Of a stretch of 64,000 nucleotides of DNA, positions 1-9,700 are shown one piece after another. Below the pieces are notes generated by a model. The model did not search any database. It worked only from the letters and a program-made list of their open reading frames with translations, and was not told the DNA's origin. This stretch comes from AP-15 sp963788085 (GTDB taxonomy: Bacteria; Pseudomonadota; Alphaproteobacteria; ATCC43930; CGMCC-115725), in NCBI GenBank assembly GCA_963788085.1, contig CAWBFS010000016.1, positions 32,556 to 96,555 on the forward strand. Direction: 5' to 3'. The first letter of the stretch is position 1; every line of letters starts with the position of its first letter. The position numbers and the translations under genes were made by a program.

Positions 1-184
1 ACAGCGATATCGCCTGACCCCCGGCCGCGTTGACCTGCGCGACGGTTTCGCGGGCGGCTTCGGCCGACACATCGGCGACCGCGACGCGCGCGCCTTCGCG
101 GGCAAAGGCCAAGGCCGTGGCGCGGCCGATCCCGCCCCCGCCGCCTGTGATCAACGCCGATTTCCCGTCGAGCAACCCGGCCAT
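1..184 (-). CDS. Short-chain dehydrogenase/reductase, N-terminal part (cut by window edge)
   Basis: Reading the minus strand from the ATG at 184 gives about 61 residues beginning MAGLLDGKSALITGGGGGIG. The glycine-rich TGxxxGIG turn and the following R-A-T-A-L-A-F-A-R-E helix are the Rossmann NAD(P)-binding start of the SDR family. A second-strand acidic residue (VAVADVS) suggests NAD preference, which is inference. The catalytic Tyr-Lys lies beyond the window, so the substrate is unknown. It is divergent from the methyltransferase at 370, with about 185 bases between them. Confidence 0.8.
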   Translation of the reverse strand, partial: MAGLLDGKSALITGGGGGIGRATALAFAREGARVAVADVSAEAARETVAQVNAAGGQAISL

Positions 185-369
185 CGCGCCCTCCCATCCG
201 ATCCGCTGCGATCCTGCCATAACCGCCGCGGCCGTGCCCAGGGCCGAAATGAACCCGCCCCGGCTGATTGGGAATGTGAGCTATCTCACACTCCGCGACT
301 GATCCGTGAAGCATTCTGTTCAGCCGGCCCAAATCGGACAAGCCGGGCAGCACTCTCAGGGAGGAACCC

Positions 370-1426
370 ATGGTTGACGACGCGAAACTGCATCAGTTTA
401 TGGGACAAATGTTGTCGGATCTCGGCGGCGCGGCGAGCGTTGCACTGGTCCGGATCGGTGATGCGTTGGGGCTCTACAAAGCTCTGCACGAGCGCGGCCC
501 AATGACCGTAGACGAGCTTGCTGCCGCGGCCGGCAGTCAACCAGCGCTATCTGCGCGAATGGCTGTCGCATCAGGCAGCCTCGAACTATCTCTCATATGA
601 CCCGGCGACGCAGAAATTCACTCTGCCGCCGGAACAGGCGATGGTCTTCGCGATCGAGGACAGCCCCGTCTACATGATGGGGGCGTTCGACCTGATGACA
701 TGGATAACCGAGAGCAAGGATCAGATCCAGGCGGTGTTCCCGGCCGGCGGCGGCGTGCCGTGGAGCGACCACACGAGCTGTTTCTTTTGCGCGGTCGCGC
801 GCTTTTTCCGCCCCGGCTACCACAACAATCTGGTGAGCAACTGGCTGCCGGCGCTTGACGGCGTCGTCGAAAAGCTCCAGCGCGGTGCCAAAGTCGCCGA
901 TGTCGGATGCGGCCACGGCTGGTCCACCGTGCTAATGGCCAAGGCCTTCCCCAATTCGCAATTCATCGGCTACGACTTCCATCCGAATTCGATCGAGAAC
1001 GCGGCGGCGCATGCTCGTGAACACGGGGTCACGGCGAACACCCGTTTCGAGGTCGCCACGGCCAAGGGCTATCCGGAGAAAGACTTCGATTTCGTGGCTT
1101 TCTTCGACTGTCTGCACGATATGGGCGACCCGGCTGGCGCGGCCGCCCACGTTCGGCAATCTTTGAAGCCGGACGGTTCGTGGATGATTATCGAACCAAT
1201 GGCGGGCGATCGGCTCGAAGACAATTTGAACCCGGTCGGGCGGATCTATTACGCGGGCTCAACGATGGGCTGCGTGCCGACCTCGCTCTCGCAAGAGATT
1301 GGCGCCGCACTCGGCGCGCAAGCCGGCGAGGCGAGACTGCGCGATGTCATCAGCACGGGTGGGTTCCGCAGTGTCAGACGCGCCGCTGAAACGCCGTTCA
1401 ACATGATCCTCGAAGCGCGCCCGTAA
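370..1426 (+). CDS. SAM-dependent methyltransferase with N-terminal winged helix (frameshifted near 534)
   Basis: Two overlapping frames form one protein. The first (370 onward) starts MVDDAKLHQFMGQ after a GGGAGG ribosome site and runs to ...DELAAAAG. The second continues VNQRYLREWLSHQAAS to 1426. The N-terminus is the winged-helix dimerisation domain seen in Rv2258c-like methyltransferases. The class I motif is VADVGCGHG, followed by an acidic residue in GYDFHPNS. One extra base near 534 explains the break. The protein probably methylates a small molecule; its substrate is not evident. A sequencing indel is more likely than decay because both halves are well conserved. Confidence 0.75.
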
Positions 1427-1453
1427 TCCCGACAAGTCGGACGCTCGTGCAGG

Positions 1454-2086
1454 TCAGGCGGCGCGAGATGGAAGCAGACCGAGCGCGATGAGCTCCTCCC
1501 GCAATTTCGCTGGCGTCGTGAAATGGATAGTGTGGATGCCGAAGGGACGCGCGGCGGCGACGTTCGCCTTGACATCGTCGATGTAGACGGCGCGCTCCGG
1601 CTCTATCGCGAACCGCTCGATCAGCAGCGCGAAAATCCGCGGATCCGGCTTGATCACCTCGACCTCGCCCGAGACCAGAATTCCCCGGAACCAGCGGAGA
1701 AACGCAAACCGCTCCAACGCCGCCGGATAGGTTTCGGCCGACCAATTGGTGAGGCCGTAGAGCGGCGTGCCGCGATCCCGCAGCTCGGCCAGGATCTCGA
1801 CCGAGCCGGCAATCGGGCCGGCCAGCATCTCGTCGAAGCGGTTGCCATAGGCCTCGATCAGCTCGGCCTTGTCGGGATGGTCGGCCTTCAGCAGTCGGGC
1901 GCCTTCGGCGAAGCTGCGGCCGGCATCCTGGCAGCGGTTCCATTCATGAGTGCACACCGTTGCCAGAAACTGTTCCATCGCCGCCTCGTCGCCGGCGAAC
2001 AGCTTGCGGTACAGATGCCGCGGGTCCCAGTCGATCAGAACCCCGCCGAGGTCGAACACCACGATGCTGCGGCCCGCCTCGGTCAT
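1454..2086 (-). CDS. HAD-superfamily phosphatase (HAD-IA, haloacid dehalogenase-like)
   Basis: A 210-residue protein. Motif I is VFDLGGVLIDWDP near residue 10, with the nucleophile Asp. Motif II is GLTNWS, motif III is a Lys in EVIKPDPRIF, and motif IV is YIDDVKANV. This is the usual single-domain HAD-IA arrangement with a helical cap between motifs I and II. The family hydrolyses phosphate monoesters or C-halogen bonds; the substrate cannot be read from sequence. The gene lies just downstream of tRNA-Phe on the same strand and ends close to the methyltransferase end, so the two converge. Confidence 0.85.
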   Translation of the reverse strand: MTEAGRSIVVFDLGGVLIDWDPRHLYRKLFAGDEAAMEQFLATVCTHEWNRCQDAGRSFAEGARLLKADHPDKAELIEAYGNRFDEMLAGPIAGSVEILAELRDRGTPLYGLTNWSAETYPAALERFAFLRWFRGILVSGEVEVIKPDPRIFALLIERFAIEPERAVYIDDVKANVAAARPFGIHTIHFTTPAKLREELIALGLLPSRAA

Positions 2087-2131
2087 TCAGAAGCGGCCCT
2101 TGGCTCGGTAAGCTGAAAACCGAAAAGCTCG

Positions 2132-2207
<76 letters not shown>

Positions 2208-2269
2208 GCGCCGGCGAGGGGCGCTTATAGAAGAAACGCCGCAACCCTGTCCAGCCGGACGTTCCCTCC

Positions 2270-3367
2270 TCAATCGAAGACGATGACGCCGCGGGCGACC
2301 TCGCCGGCCAGCATCAGCGCGAAGCCTTCGTTGATCTCGTCGAACCGGTAGGTCCGGCTGATCAGATCGTCGAGGTTGATCTTCTTTTCCAGGTCGAGAT
2401 CGGCGAGGATCGGGAAATCGATGTTGGGCCGCACCGAGCCGTAATAGGTGCCGCTGATGACCTTCTCGCCATAGACGATCTGCGACGGGTTGATCGGCGC
2501 CCGGGTCGCGAAAGCCGGGATGCCGACCAGCACCGCCCGCCCGCCGGGCGCGACGGCGTCGATCACCTGCAATGCAGTCTGCTCGCTGCCGATCGCATCG
2601 AAGGCGTAGTCGACGCCGAGCCCTTCGGTCATCTCCCGCACCCGTTCGACGACGTTCCCGTCGGTGGCATTGATCGTGTGCGTCGCGCCAAAATTCCTCG
2701 CATAGTCGAGCTTGTTGTCGCGTAAATCGCAGGCGATGATCGGGTTTGCTCCGGCGAGTTGCGCGCCTTGGACGACGTTGAGCCCGACGCCGCCGCACCC
2801 GACCACCAGCACGCTGGAGCCGGCCGGGACCCGGGCGTGTCGGATCACCGCGCCGATCCCGGTCGCGACGCTGCAGCCGATGATCGCGGCATGGGTAAAC
2901 GGCAGGTCGTCGCGCACCTTGACGACCTGCTCGGCGGGACAGACGACCTCTTCGGAGAACGTTCCGATACGCGCCATCTGATTGACCGGCTCGCCGTTCA
3001 GCCTGACGCGGGCCGTCCCGTCATGCATGCGCCAGCGCGGCGTGTCGTTGTGGCCGATGCACAGCACGCTCTGGCCGGAAGAGCAATAGCGGCAGCGCCC
3101 GCAATGTGGCCGGAACGAGAAGATGACGTGGTCGCCGGGCCTCACATTGTCGACGCCCGGCCCGTTCTCGACGACGATGCCGGCGGCCTCGTGCCCGAGC
3201 ACCATCGGCAGCGGCAACGGCCAATCCCCGTTCATGATGTGCCAGTCGCTCATGCAGACGCCGGCTGCCTTGACCTGGACGCGGACCTCTTTGGACTTTG
3301 GCGGCTCCTGCTCGAGATCGAGGATCTGCAAGGGTTTGTTAACTTCCGTGAGAACCGCGGCGCGCAT
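2270..3367 (-). CDS. Zinc-dependent alcohol dehydrogenase (MDR family)
   Basis: 365 residues, full length for the medium-chain dehydrogenase family. The catalytic-zinc ligands are Cys38 (GVCMSDWH) and the His59-Glu60 pair (LGHEAAG). The structural zinc lobe is the four-cysteine stretch HCGRCRYCSSGQSVLC at about 88-104. The cofactor fold shows VGCGGVGLNV at about 188-197, followed by an acidic CDLRDNK that fits NAD. The large lobe loop resembles class III-like and arylalcohol dehydrogenases. It oxidises an alcohol or reduces an aldehyde in the cytoplasm; substrate unknown. It is monocistronic. Confidence 0.88.
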   Translation of the reverse strand: MRAAVLTEVNKPLQILDLEQEPPKSKEVRVQVKAAGVCMSDWHIMNGDWPLPLPMVLGHEAAGIVVENGPGVDNVRPGDHVIFSFRPHCGRCRYCSSGQSVLCIGHNDTPRWRMHDGTARVRLNGEPVNQMARIGTFSEEVVCPAEQVVKVRDDLPFTHAAIIGCSVATGIGAVIRHARVPAGSSVLVVGCGGVGLNVVQGAQLAGANPIIACDLRDNKLDYARNFGATHTINATDGNVVERVREMTEGLGVDYAFDAIGSEQTALQVIDAVAPGGRAVLVGIPAFATRAPINPSQIVYGEKVISGTYYGSVRPNIDFPILADLDLEKKINLDDLISRTYRFDEINEGFALMLAGEVARGVIVFD

Positions 3368-3510
3368 GAAGCCCTCCCTCGGCCGGGATTAGCCGGATCG
3401 AACGGCATATAACCTTAGTTCCGCACGCCATCGGGTTCGCGTCAACTGGCCAGGCGGGCGGAGACGTCCAGCCCCTCGCGCCCGGATTCGCAAAATCGGC
3501 CGGATTTTAG

Positions 3511-3539
3511 TTGACTTGGTTCCTGATTCGTTCTAGGGT
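3511..3539 (+). promoter_or_regulatory. Putative sigma-70 promoter for the 3687 gene
   Basis: TTGACT at 3511-3516 is separated by exactly 17 bases from TAGGGT at 3534-3539. The -35 matches consensus at five of six positions; the -10 is weaker. It lies about 150 bases upstream of the haem-oxygenase-like gene in the divergent intergenic region, where a promoter is needed. Confidence 0.45.
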
Positions 3540-3654
3540 CCAAAACATAAACATGCAGTCCGAATTCAACCGTGGCGACCGCTTTTTCAATCTGCGTTGG
3601 GCCGAGGCCGTTTCGATAAGAGGGACAAACGGGCCGGCAGATACCGCGTCATTC

Positions 3655-3673
3655 GCATAATCATTTTCATTCT
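3655..3673 (+). promoter_or_regulatory. Possible Fur-box-like AT-rich site over the leader of the 3687 gene
   Basis: The stretch GCATAATCATTTTCATTCT resembles the repeated GATAAT-type hexamers of a Fur/Irr-type site, though only partly. It overlaps the region just before the ribosome site (CTGGAG) of the next gene, where a repressor would block expression. This is a pattern match by eye only. Confidence 0.25.
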
Positions 3674-3686
3674 GGAGTACTATGCA

Positions 3687-4457
3687 ATGTCACATATTTC
3701 TAATATCGACTTGACTGAGCGCGAGGAGATCGCGCCGCGCTCGGACGCACTCGATGAATTCCCGGTCGCGATAAGCAGACTTGCCGAGCAGCATCGCCCG
3801 TCGCGGATGCCATTTTTCCGCAATCTCGCGGCCCTCGACCACGCGGCCGCCAGCGATCCGGCATTTCTCGGTCAGATACATCTTGTCTATCAGGCGGCGA
3901 TGCACGCCACGCGTGCCGCCGTCTATTATCTGCCGCATCTCGACAGCCCGGCCCTGCGCAAGCGCAAGCTTCAGATATTCGTCGACGACGATGGCCTGCC
4001 GGGCGGCGATACGCACCATTACCAACTGACGCGAGCCTTTCGCAATATCGGCGCCAAATGCGTGCTCGACGACGAGGCGTTCGCGGAGCCGGAGGAGTTG
4101 TGCCGCCATCTCGATGGCGAGGCGGCCCAATTCGTGCGCCTCGCCAAAACGCTCTATTCGCGCTCGCTGGGCCCATGGTGCGCGATCGAGGTGATGTCGG
4201 TCGATTGGATGCGCGCGCTTGCCGATGCCTTGTCGGTCCATTTCCCGCAATTCGCCGATGAGCCGTATTTTGCGGAGTGCTTTTCCGAGATGGTCGAAGA
4301 GCGCCACGCCGAGGAGTCGCTGTCGGTGACCCAGATGGTCCTGAGCGCGCGCCCGGACTTGCTGCCCGCAACGATCGAGGACGCCAAGATCATGGCCGAG
4401 GCGCTCGACGGGGTATGGACCCATCTCGACCGAATTGTCGAGATCGCCCGACAATAG
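3687..4457 (+). CDS. Haem-oxygenase-like (TenA/PqqC/HDO superfamily) putative metal-dependent enzyme
   Basis: About 256 residues from the ATG at 3687, chosen because CTGGAG precedes it; the longer frame from 3597 lacks a ribosome site. The protein is predicted all-helical. Candidate metal ligands follow the haem-oxygenase-like diiron pattern: a Glu in WCAIEVMS, and a Glu...Glu-x-x-His set in YFAECFSEMVEERHAEES, with His-His at THHYQL earlier. Members of this superfamily include PqqC, UndA and other oxygenases or lyases. The reaction is unknown. An MFS exporter lies about 200 bases downstream on the same strand, which hints at making and exporting a small molecule. Confidence 0.5.
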   Translation: MSHISNIDLTEREEIAPRSDALDEFPVAISRLAEQHRPSRMPFFRNLAALDHAAASDPAFLGQIHLVYQAAMHATRAAVYYLPHLDSPALRKRKLQIFVDDDGLPGGDTHHYQLTRAFRNIGAKCVLDDEAFAEPEELCRHLDGEAAQFVRLAKTLYSRSLGPWCAIEVMSVDWMRALADALSVHFPQFADEPYFAECFSEMVEERHAEESLSVTQMVLSARPDLLPATIEDAKIMAEALDGVWTHLDRIVEIARQ

Positions 4458-4658
4458 GCGGCGCAGTCGTACTAGCGTATTGGCCTGAGTTGCCGGCGCG
4501 GTCCTAGCAGGATCTCGACCCCCTGCCGCTTCTGGCCTGATAGCAAAAGCGGTCAGCTGCAGCCGCGACGCGGCTAGTGGCGGTCCACCGGCAACACGCG
4601 GGGCGGCTGCTCCGGTGTGGCGCCCGGACGGCCGCACATCGTCAAGGACTCGATTTCG

Positions 4659-5822
4659 ATGCGAATTAACGCACCGGCCAGATTGGCCGTGGCCTGGCTG
4701 ACCATGTTTCTGGTCGGAACCGAGCTGTTCGTCTTTTCTCCTTTGCTGCCAGTGCTGGCGGCCGATTACCACATCGCTCCGGCCTTGGCGGGGCTGTCGG
4801 TGACGATGTTCTCGGTGGCCTATATGGTGAGCGCTCCGCTGTTCGGGTATTTCTCGGATCGGATCGGACGCCGGCGGGTTTTGATCTGTTCCCTCCTCGC
4901 CTTCGCACTCGCCAATATCCTCACCGCCGGCGCCGCCGATCTGGCGTCCCTGCTCGCAGTCAGGCTTTTTGCCGGCGCCGCGGCGGCGGGTGTGTCGCCA
5001 TCGATCTATGCGCTTGTCGGCAGCGCCGCCCCGCCAAGCCGCCGGGCCACCTGGCTGGCGCTGGTGGTCTCCGGTCTGTTGGTCTCCCTTGCACTCGGCG
5101 CGTCGGCGGGCGGCGTGGTGGGAGTCCTCTTCGGCGGTCCGCCGGTATTCCTCGCGCTCGCCAGCCTCGGTCTGGTGCTGGTCTGGCTGAACCGATGGGT
5201 CTGGCCATGCGATCACGGCAGCGCCGAAGCCGGTCTCGACGCCGCCGCTCGCGATCCGCTTGCGGCTCTTGTTCTGGTGCGGCGCTTGATCCCGATGGTG
5301 CTGTGGAGCACCGGCCTTTACGGCGTCTACACCTACCTCGGCGCGGGCCTCGCTGCCGTAGGGTTCTCGACCGGACAGACCGCCGCGGCCATCCTATTTT
5401 ATGGCTGCGGCGCAATTGTCGGGGTTCTTGTCGGCGGCCGCGTGGCCGATCGGCTCGGCTGTCGATTTACCGCGACCGCGAGCTTTGCCGGCCTGTGCGC
5501 TTGCCTGCTGCTGGTGCGGCTGGCGCTCGACGCAGGCAGGTTGGTCGAACCCGCCCTGGGCGTCAGCTCGGCGGTCGCGCAGCTGTTCTTTCCGGCCCAG
5601 CAAGCCGGTCTGGCAAATGATTTCCCCCGCCAACGCGCTGCGGTGCTCGCCTGGAACAACAGCGCGCTGTTCTTGGGCATTTCGCTCGGCTCCCTTATCG
5701 GCGGGGAAGCGATTGCACTGGGAAGTTTCGGAGCTGACTTGATCATCTCTGCCGGCATCGCTTTGGCAGGATGCATTATCAACGCGATCCTGGCCCCGGG
5801 TCGGGTACGAGCGAGCCGGTGA
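4659..5822 (+). CDS. MFS transporter, DHA1-type drug/metabolite exporter
   Basis: About 388 residues from the ATG at 4659, preceded by AAGGA; an upstream GTG at 4617 is possible but has no ribosome site. There are about twelve hydrophobic segments. Loop 2-3 carries motif A (GYFSDRIGRRRV) and segment 5 a motif C-like glycine-rich stretch (LGASAGGVVGVLFGG), the mark of antiporters of the DHA1 group such as arabinose efflux permeases. It should act in the inner membrane as a proton-coupled exporter. Substrate unknown; the upstream enzyme gene is the best clue. Confidence 0.85.
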   Translation: MRINAPARLAVAWLTMFLVGTELFVFSPLLPVLAADYHIAPALAGLSVTMFSVAYMVSAPLFGYFSDRIGRRRVLICSLLAFALANILTAGAADLASLLAVRLFAGAAAAGVSPSIYALVGSAAPPSRRATWLALVVSGLLVSLALGASAGGVVGVLFGGPPVFLALASLGLVLVWLNRWVWPCDHGSAEAGLDAAARDPLAALVLVRRLIPMVLWSTGLYGVYTYLGAGLAAVGFSTGQTAAAILFYGCGAIVGVLVGGRVADRLGCRFTATASFAGLCACLLLVRLALDAGRLVEPALGVSSAVAQLFFPAQQAGLANDFPRQRAAVLAWNNSALFLGISLGSLIGGEAIALGSFGADLIISAGIALAGCIINAILAPGRVRASR

Positions 5823-5969
5823 CGCACCGCACCCAGACGGTTTTTTGACGCCGTGCTGACACCGAATTGACGAATATACGATAAATTTGCATGAAACCGG
5901 TTGCGACAGCGGCCTGCCCGCTGCGCCCCGGCGGCGACGAAGCTCTCGCCGGGGGCATCAGTGGGCAAT

Positions 5970-6782
5970 ATGGATAACGAAATCACTCCCGAAGCGCGAA
6001 ACCGCGGCGCGTCGATCTGCTCGATGGTGCAAACGGCGCTGCGCCAAAACCGGCTGCTTTTCGCATTCCAACCCGTGGTTTGCGCGGCGACGGGAGAAAC
6101 GGATTATTTCGAATGCCTGCTGCGCATGCGCGATGTGAGGGGAGGCATCATCGCCGGCGGCGAATTCATCACGCCCATCGAACAACTGGGTCTGATAGGA
6201 TTCATTGACGATTACGTTCTCGAACTCACTGTCCGGGAACTCGCCAGGCATCCCGGGCTAAGGCTCGGGCTGAACATATCCGGGCTCACGGCATGCATCG
6301 GGCCGTGGCTGCAATCTTTGGTTTCGGCGTTGCAGTATCGGCCCGATGTCGCCCACCGGCTGGTCGTGGAGATCACGGAAACTGCGGAACTGTCCGACCT
6401 CGAAGAGTCGGCGCGCTTTGTCGCCGCGCTGCGTGGCGCCGGATGCCGGGTGGCGCTCGACGATTTCGGCGTCGGTCACGCCTCGTGGCAGCACCTCGAG
6501 AATTTGTCGGTCGACACCGTCAAGATCGACGGTTCGTTTGTGCGAAACCTGGCAGATAGCCACGAAAGACGCGTTCTTTTGCGGGATCTGCTCCGACGCA
6601 TCAGCGGTCTCGGCTGCATTACCGTGGCCGAAGGAGTGGAGAACGCCGCCGACGAGGCGGCCGCGCGGGCAGAGGGGTTCGGCTATCTGCAGGGTTATCA
6701 TCTGGGTGCGCCTACAATCGAGCGCGCTTGGCTCGATCAGACATCGACCGCTGAATGGCTGGCAGCGGTCCTGCCCGGATGA
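5970..6782 (+). CDS. EAL-domain cyclic-di-GMP phosphodiesterase
   Basis: About 270 residues from the ATG at 5970 (MDNEITPEARN), essentially a stand-alone EAL domain. The signature is ECLLRM, with Cys in place of the Ala of EAL but Glu48 kept. Other catalytic pieces are present: LNIS, VEITETAE, LDDFGVGH, VKIDGSF, VAEGVEN and LQGYHLG. Metal and general-base residues are therefore intact and it is probably active, hydrolysing c-di-GMP to pGpG. Its stop overlaps the ATG of the next gene (ATGA), so it is translationally coupled to a hybrid histidine kinase. Confidence 0.9.
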   Translation: MDNEITPEARNRGASICSMVQTALRQNRLLFAFQPVVCAATGETDYFECLLRMRDVRGGIIAGGEFITPIEQLGLIGFIDDYVLELTVRELARHPGLRLGLNISGLTACIGPWLQSLVSALQYRPDVAHRLVVEITETAELSDLEESARFVAALRGAGCRVALDDFGVGHASWQHLENLSVDTVKIDGSFVRNLADSHERRVLLRDLLRRISGLGCITVAEGVENAADEAAARAEGFGYLQGYHLGAPTIERAWLDQTSTAEWLAAVLPG

Positions 6783-9700
6783 TCGAAGGCGAGCGCCGAT
6801 CGAGGCCTTGGCCCGTGGTGCGGATCGGTTTGACCGGAAGGATCCTGATTCTGGTGATCTTTGCCGTCGTTCCGGCGCTCGTGATCCAGGCCTGGAACGA
6901 ATACGATCTGCGCATCGCTCGTGAGTCCGATATCCGCCAGCAAGTCGTGCAGACTACCAAGCAATTCGGCGAGGAAATCGGCGAGCTGCGTGAAGGTGCT
7001 CGCCAACTGCTTCTAGCACTTGCTCAGCTGAACACCGTCAAAACCCGGCAACCGGGCGCTTGCAGCCCGCTTTTCGCGAAACTGAAGGCACGCTTTGCCA
7101 ATTACGGTCTGCTCGGAGCGGCCGACACCAGCGGCCGGATCTTTTGCACCAGCGAGCCGACATCGTATTCGTCTGTTGCGGACCAACCCTTCTTCGGGCG
7201 TGCTATGGCCCAGCCCGGGCTCGCCGTCGGAAATTATTGGGTCGATCCGGCCAATGGCCAGCGGATGATCCATTTTGCCGAGCGCTTCGAGGACGACGAG
7301 GGCCGCACCGCCGGTGTCGTATTCGCCGGCCTCGACTTGGCGTGGCTTTCCGACCACCTCGCAAAGCGCGGCTTGCCGCCGACCGCCTCGATCTTGATCG
7401 CCGATCGCGAGGGCAACATCATTGCGAGGTTACCTCATCCGGAACTCCTCGTCGGCAAGAACATGAGGAAGTCCCATGAAGCCATCATGGATGGGGAGCA
7501 ATCGGGATGGGAAGAATCGGTCGGCGTCGATGGGACGACGCGGATTTTCGGATATCTCCCGCCTGCTTTGCCGCCGAAGGATTTCTTTCTCAGCGCCGGC
7601 CAGACCAAAGCCGAAGCCTTTGCCGCGATCGACAGCGCCACTCGGCGCGGCGTTGGGCTGATCCTGGCCGGTCTCTTGGCGGCAGTGTACGCGGCCTGGG
7701 CGGGGGGCCGCAATTTCATCCGCCGGCCGATCGGAGGGCTGCTCAAGGTCACCGCCGAATGGCGTAAAGGCAACTACGCCGCGCGCGCACATCTGGAAGA
7801 CCGGTCTTCGGAAATCGGCCGACTTGGAGCGGCGTTCAATGAGATGGCGGACGCACTCGCGGCGCGGCATGCGGCTCAGCAAAGCGCCGAGGAGGAGCTG
7901 CACGGGCTGAATGCGACGCTCGAATCGCGGATCGAGCAGCGCACCGTCGAGTTGGAGGGAGCGGTTCGGGCCAAATCGCAGTTCCTGGCCAATATGAGCC
8001 ACGAAATTCGCACGCCGCTGAACGGCGTCCTCGGCATGCTCGAACTCGTCCGCCAAACCGAGCTTGGACCGCCGCAGCAACGCTTTATCGAGACCGCACG
8101 ACGCTCCGGCGAGACCTTGCTCGGGGTCATCAATGGCGTTCTCGACCTCTCCAAGATCGAGGCCGGCAAGCTCGAACTCGAGCAAAGCGCTTTCGATCTG
8201 CGGATCGTTGTGGAGGAGGTGACCGAACTCTTCAGCGAGTTGGCGTATGGCAAAGGGCTCGAATTGGCCTGCTTCGTCCCGGCAACTGTGGAAACCGCAT
8301 TGATCGGCGATGCCGGACGCTTGCGCCAGATCTTGACGAACCTGATCGGCAATGCAGTCAAGTTCACCGAGCGAGGAGAGGTCGGTGTTCGCGCCTGCGC
8401 ATTGGAACGCGATGCATCCTCGGTCTTGATGGCCTTCGAGGTCGTCGATACCGGGATAGGCATTCCGGCCGAAAAGTGCCGGCACATATTCGAAGCGTTT
8501 GCCCAAGCCGACAGCTCGACGACACGCCGATACGGCGGAACCGGACTTGGGCTGTCGATCGCCAAACATTTTTGCGAGACGATGGGCGGTTCGATCGACG
8601 TCGCCAGCGAGCCGGGTGCCGGGTCGAAATTTCGCTTCACCGCCAGGCTCGGATTGCAGCCGTCTGCGGCCGATAGAACCCGGTCACCTCTGCGGCCTCG
8701 AGCCGGAGAACCGGCCTTGGTGGTCATCGGCAATGTCCTCAACCGAGAGATACTGGACGACCAGCTGTCAGCCGGGAACATTGCGATGACGCACGCCCAG
8801 ACCGGCTTGGCCGCCCTCGGCGCGCTGCGCACCGCAGCCTTTAACAACGAGCCGTTCGGGCTGGTGATCATCGATCACTCGCTGCCCGACATGACGGGCG
8901 TCGAGCTGGCGGATGCCATCATTACCGCCTCCGAGGGGGTCGATCAGCAGATCATTCTCCTCACCTCGCTCGATCAGGACCTCCGACAGATGGCAGAAGG
9001 TGCGCTCAGGCGCCTGACGAAGCCGATACGACAATCGGCGCTGTGGGATTGCATCGCGGCGAGCGTTCAGCCGGTTCCGGCAATTACCTCTGTGCCGAAA
9101 GCGCCGGCGGCGGATCAGCCCGGTAAAGGCCGGGCGCCGGTCCTCGTAGTGGAAGACAACCCCGTCAACCTGGAAGTCGCTGTCGCCATTCTCGAGAGCA
9201 TGGGGTGCATCGTCGAGACCGCGGCCCACGGGCGGCACGCGCTCCACCGTCACGCAAGCGGCGAATACGGCCTGATCTTCATGGATTGCCAAATGCCCGA
9301 GATGGACGGGTTCGAGGCGGCGGCAGAAATCCGCCGGCGCGAGGCCCTCTCCGGGAGGCATACCCCGATCGTTGCACTGACTGCGAGCGTTGTGGAGGAC
9401 GGTCGTCGGAGGTGCCTAGCGGTGGGTATGGACGACTATCTCGCGAAACCGTTCACGCTGGAGCAGATGAGGGCAATGCTGACGACGTGGCTGGGTCCGC
9501 GCGAACGCCCGGCTACGCGAGAGCACTTGTCGCTCGTCACGCAGGCGGTGGCAGCTCCCGACCCGATCGATGAGCAGGTATTGGCTTCACTGGGGCGACT
9601 GCAAACGGAGGGGCGGCCCGACATCGTGCAGCACCTCATCGAACTGTTTTTCAAGGACGGGGCAGATCTCCTGATGGATTTGGAGAGCGGCGCGGCAACA

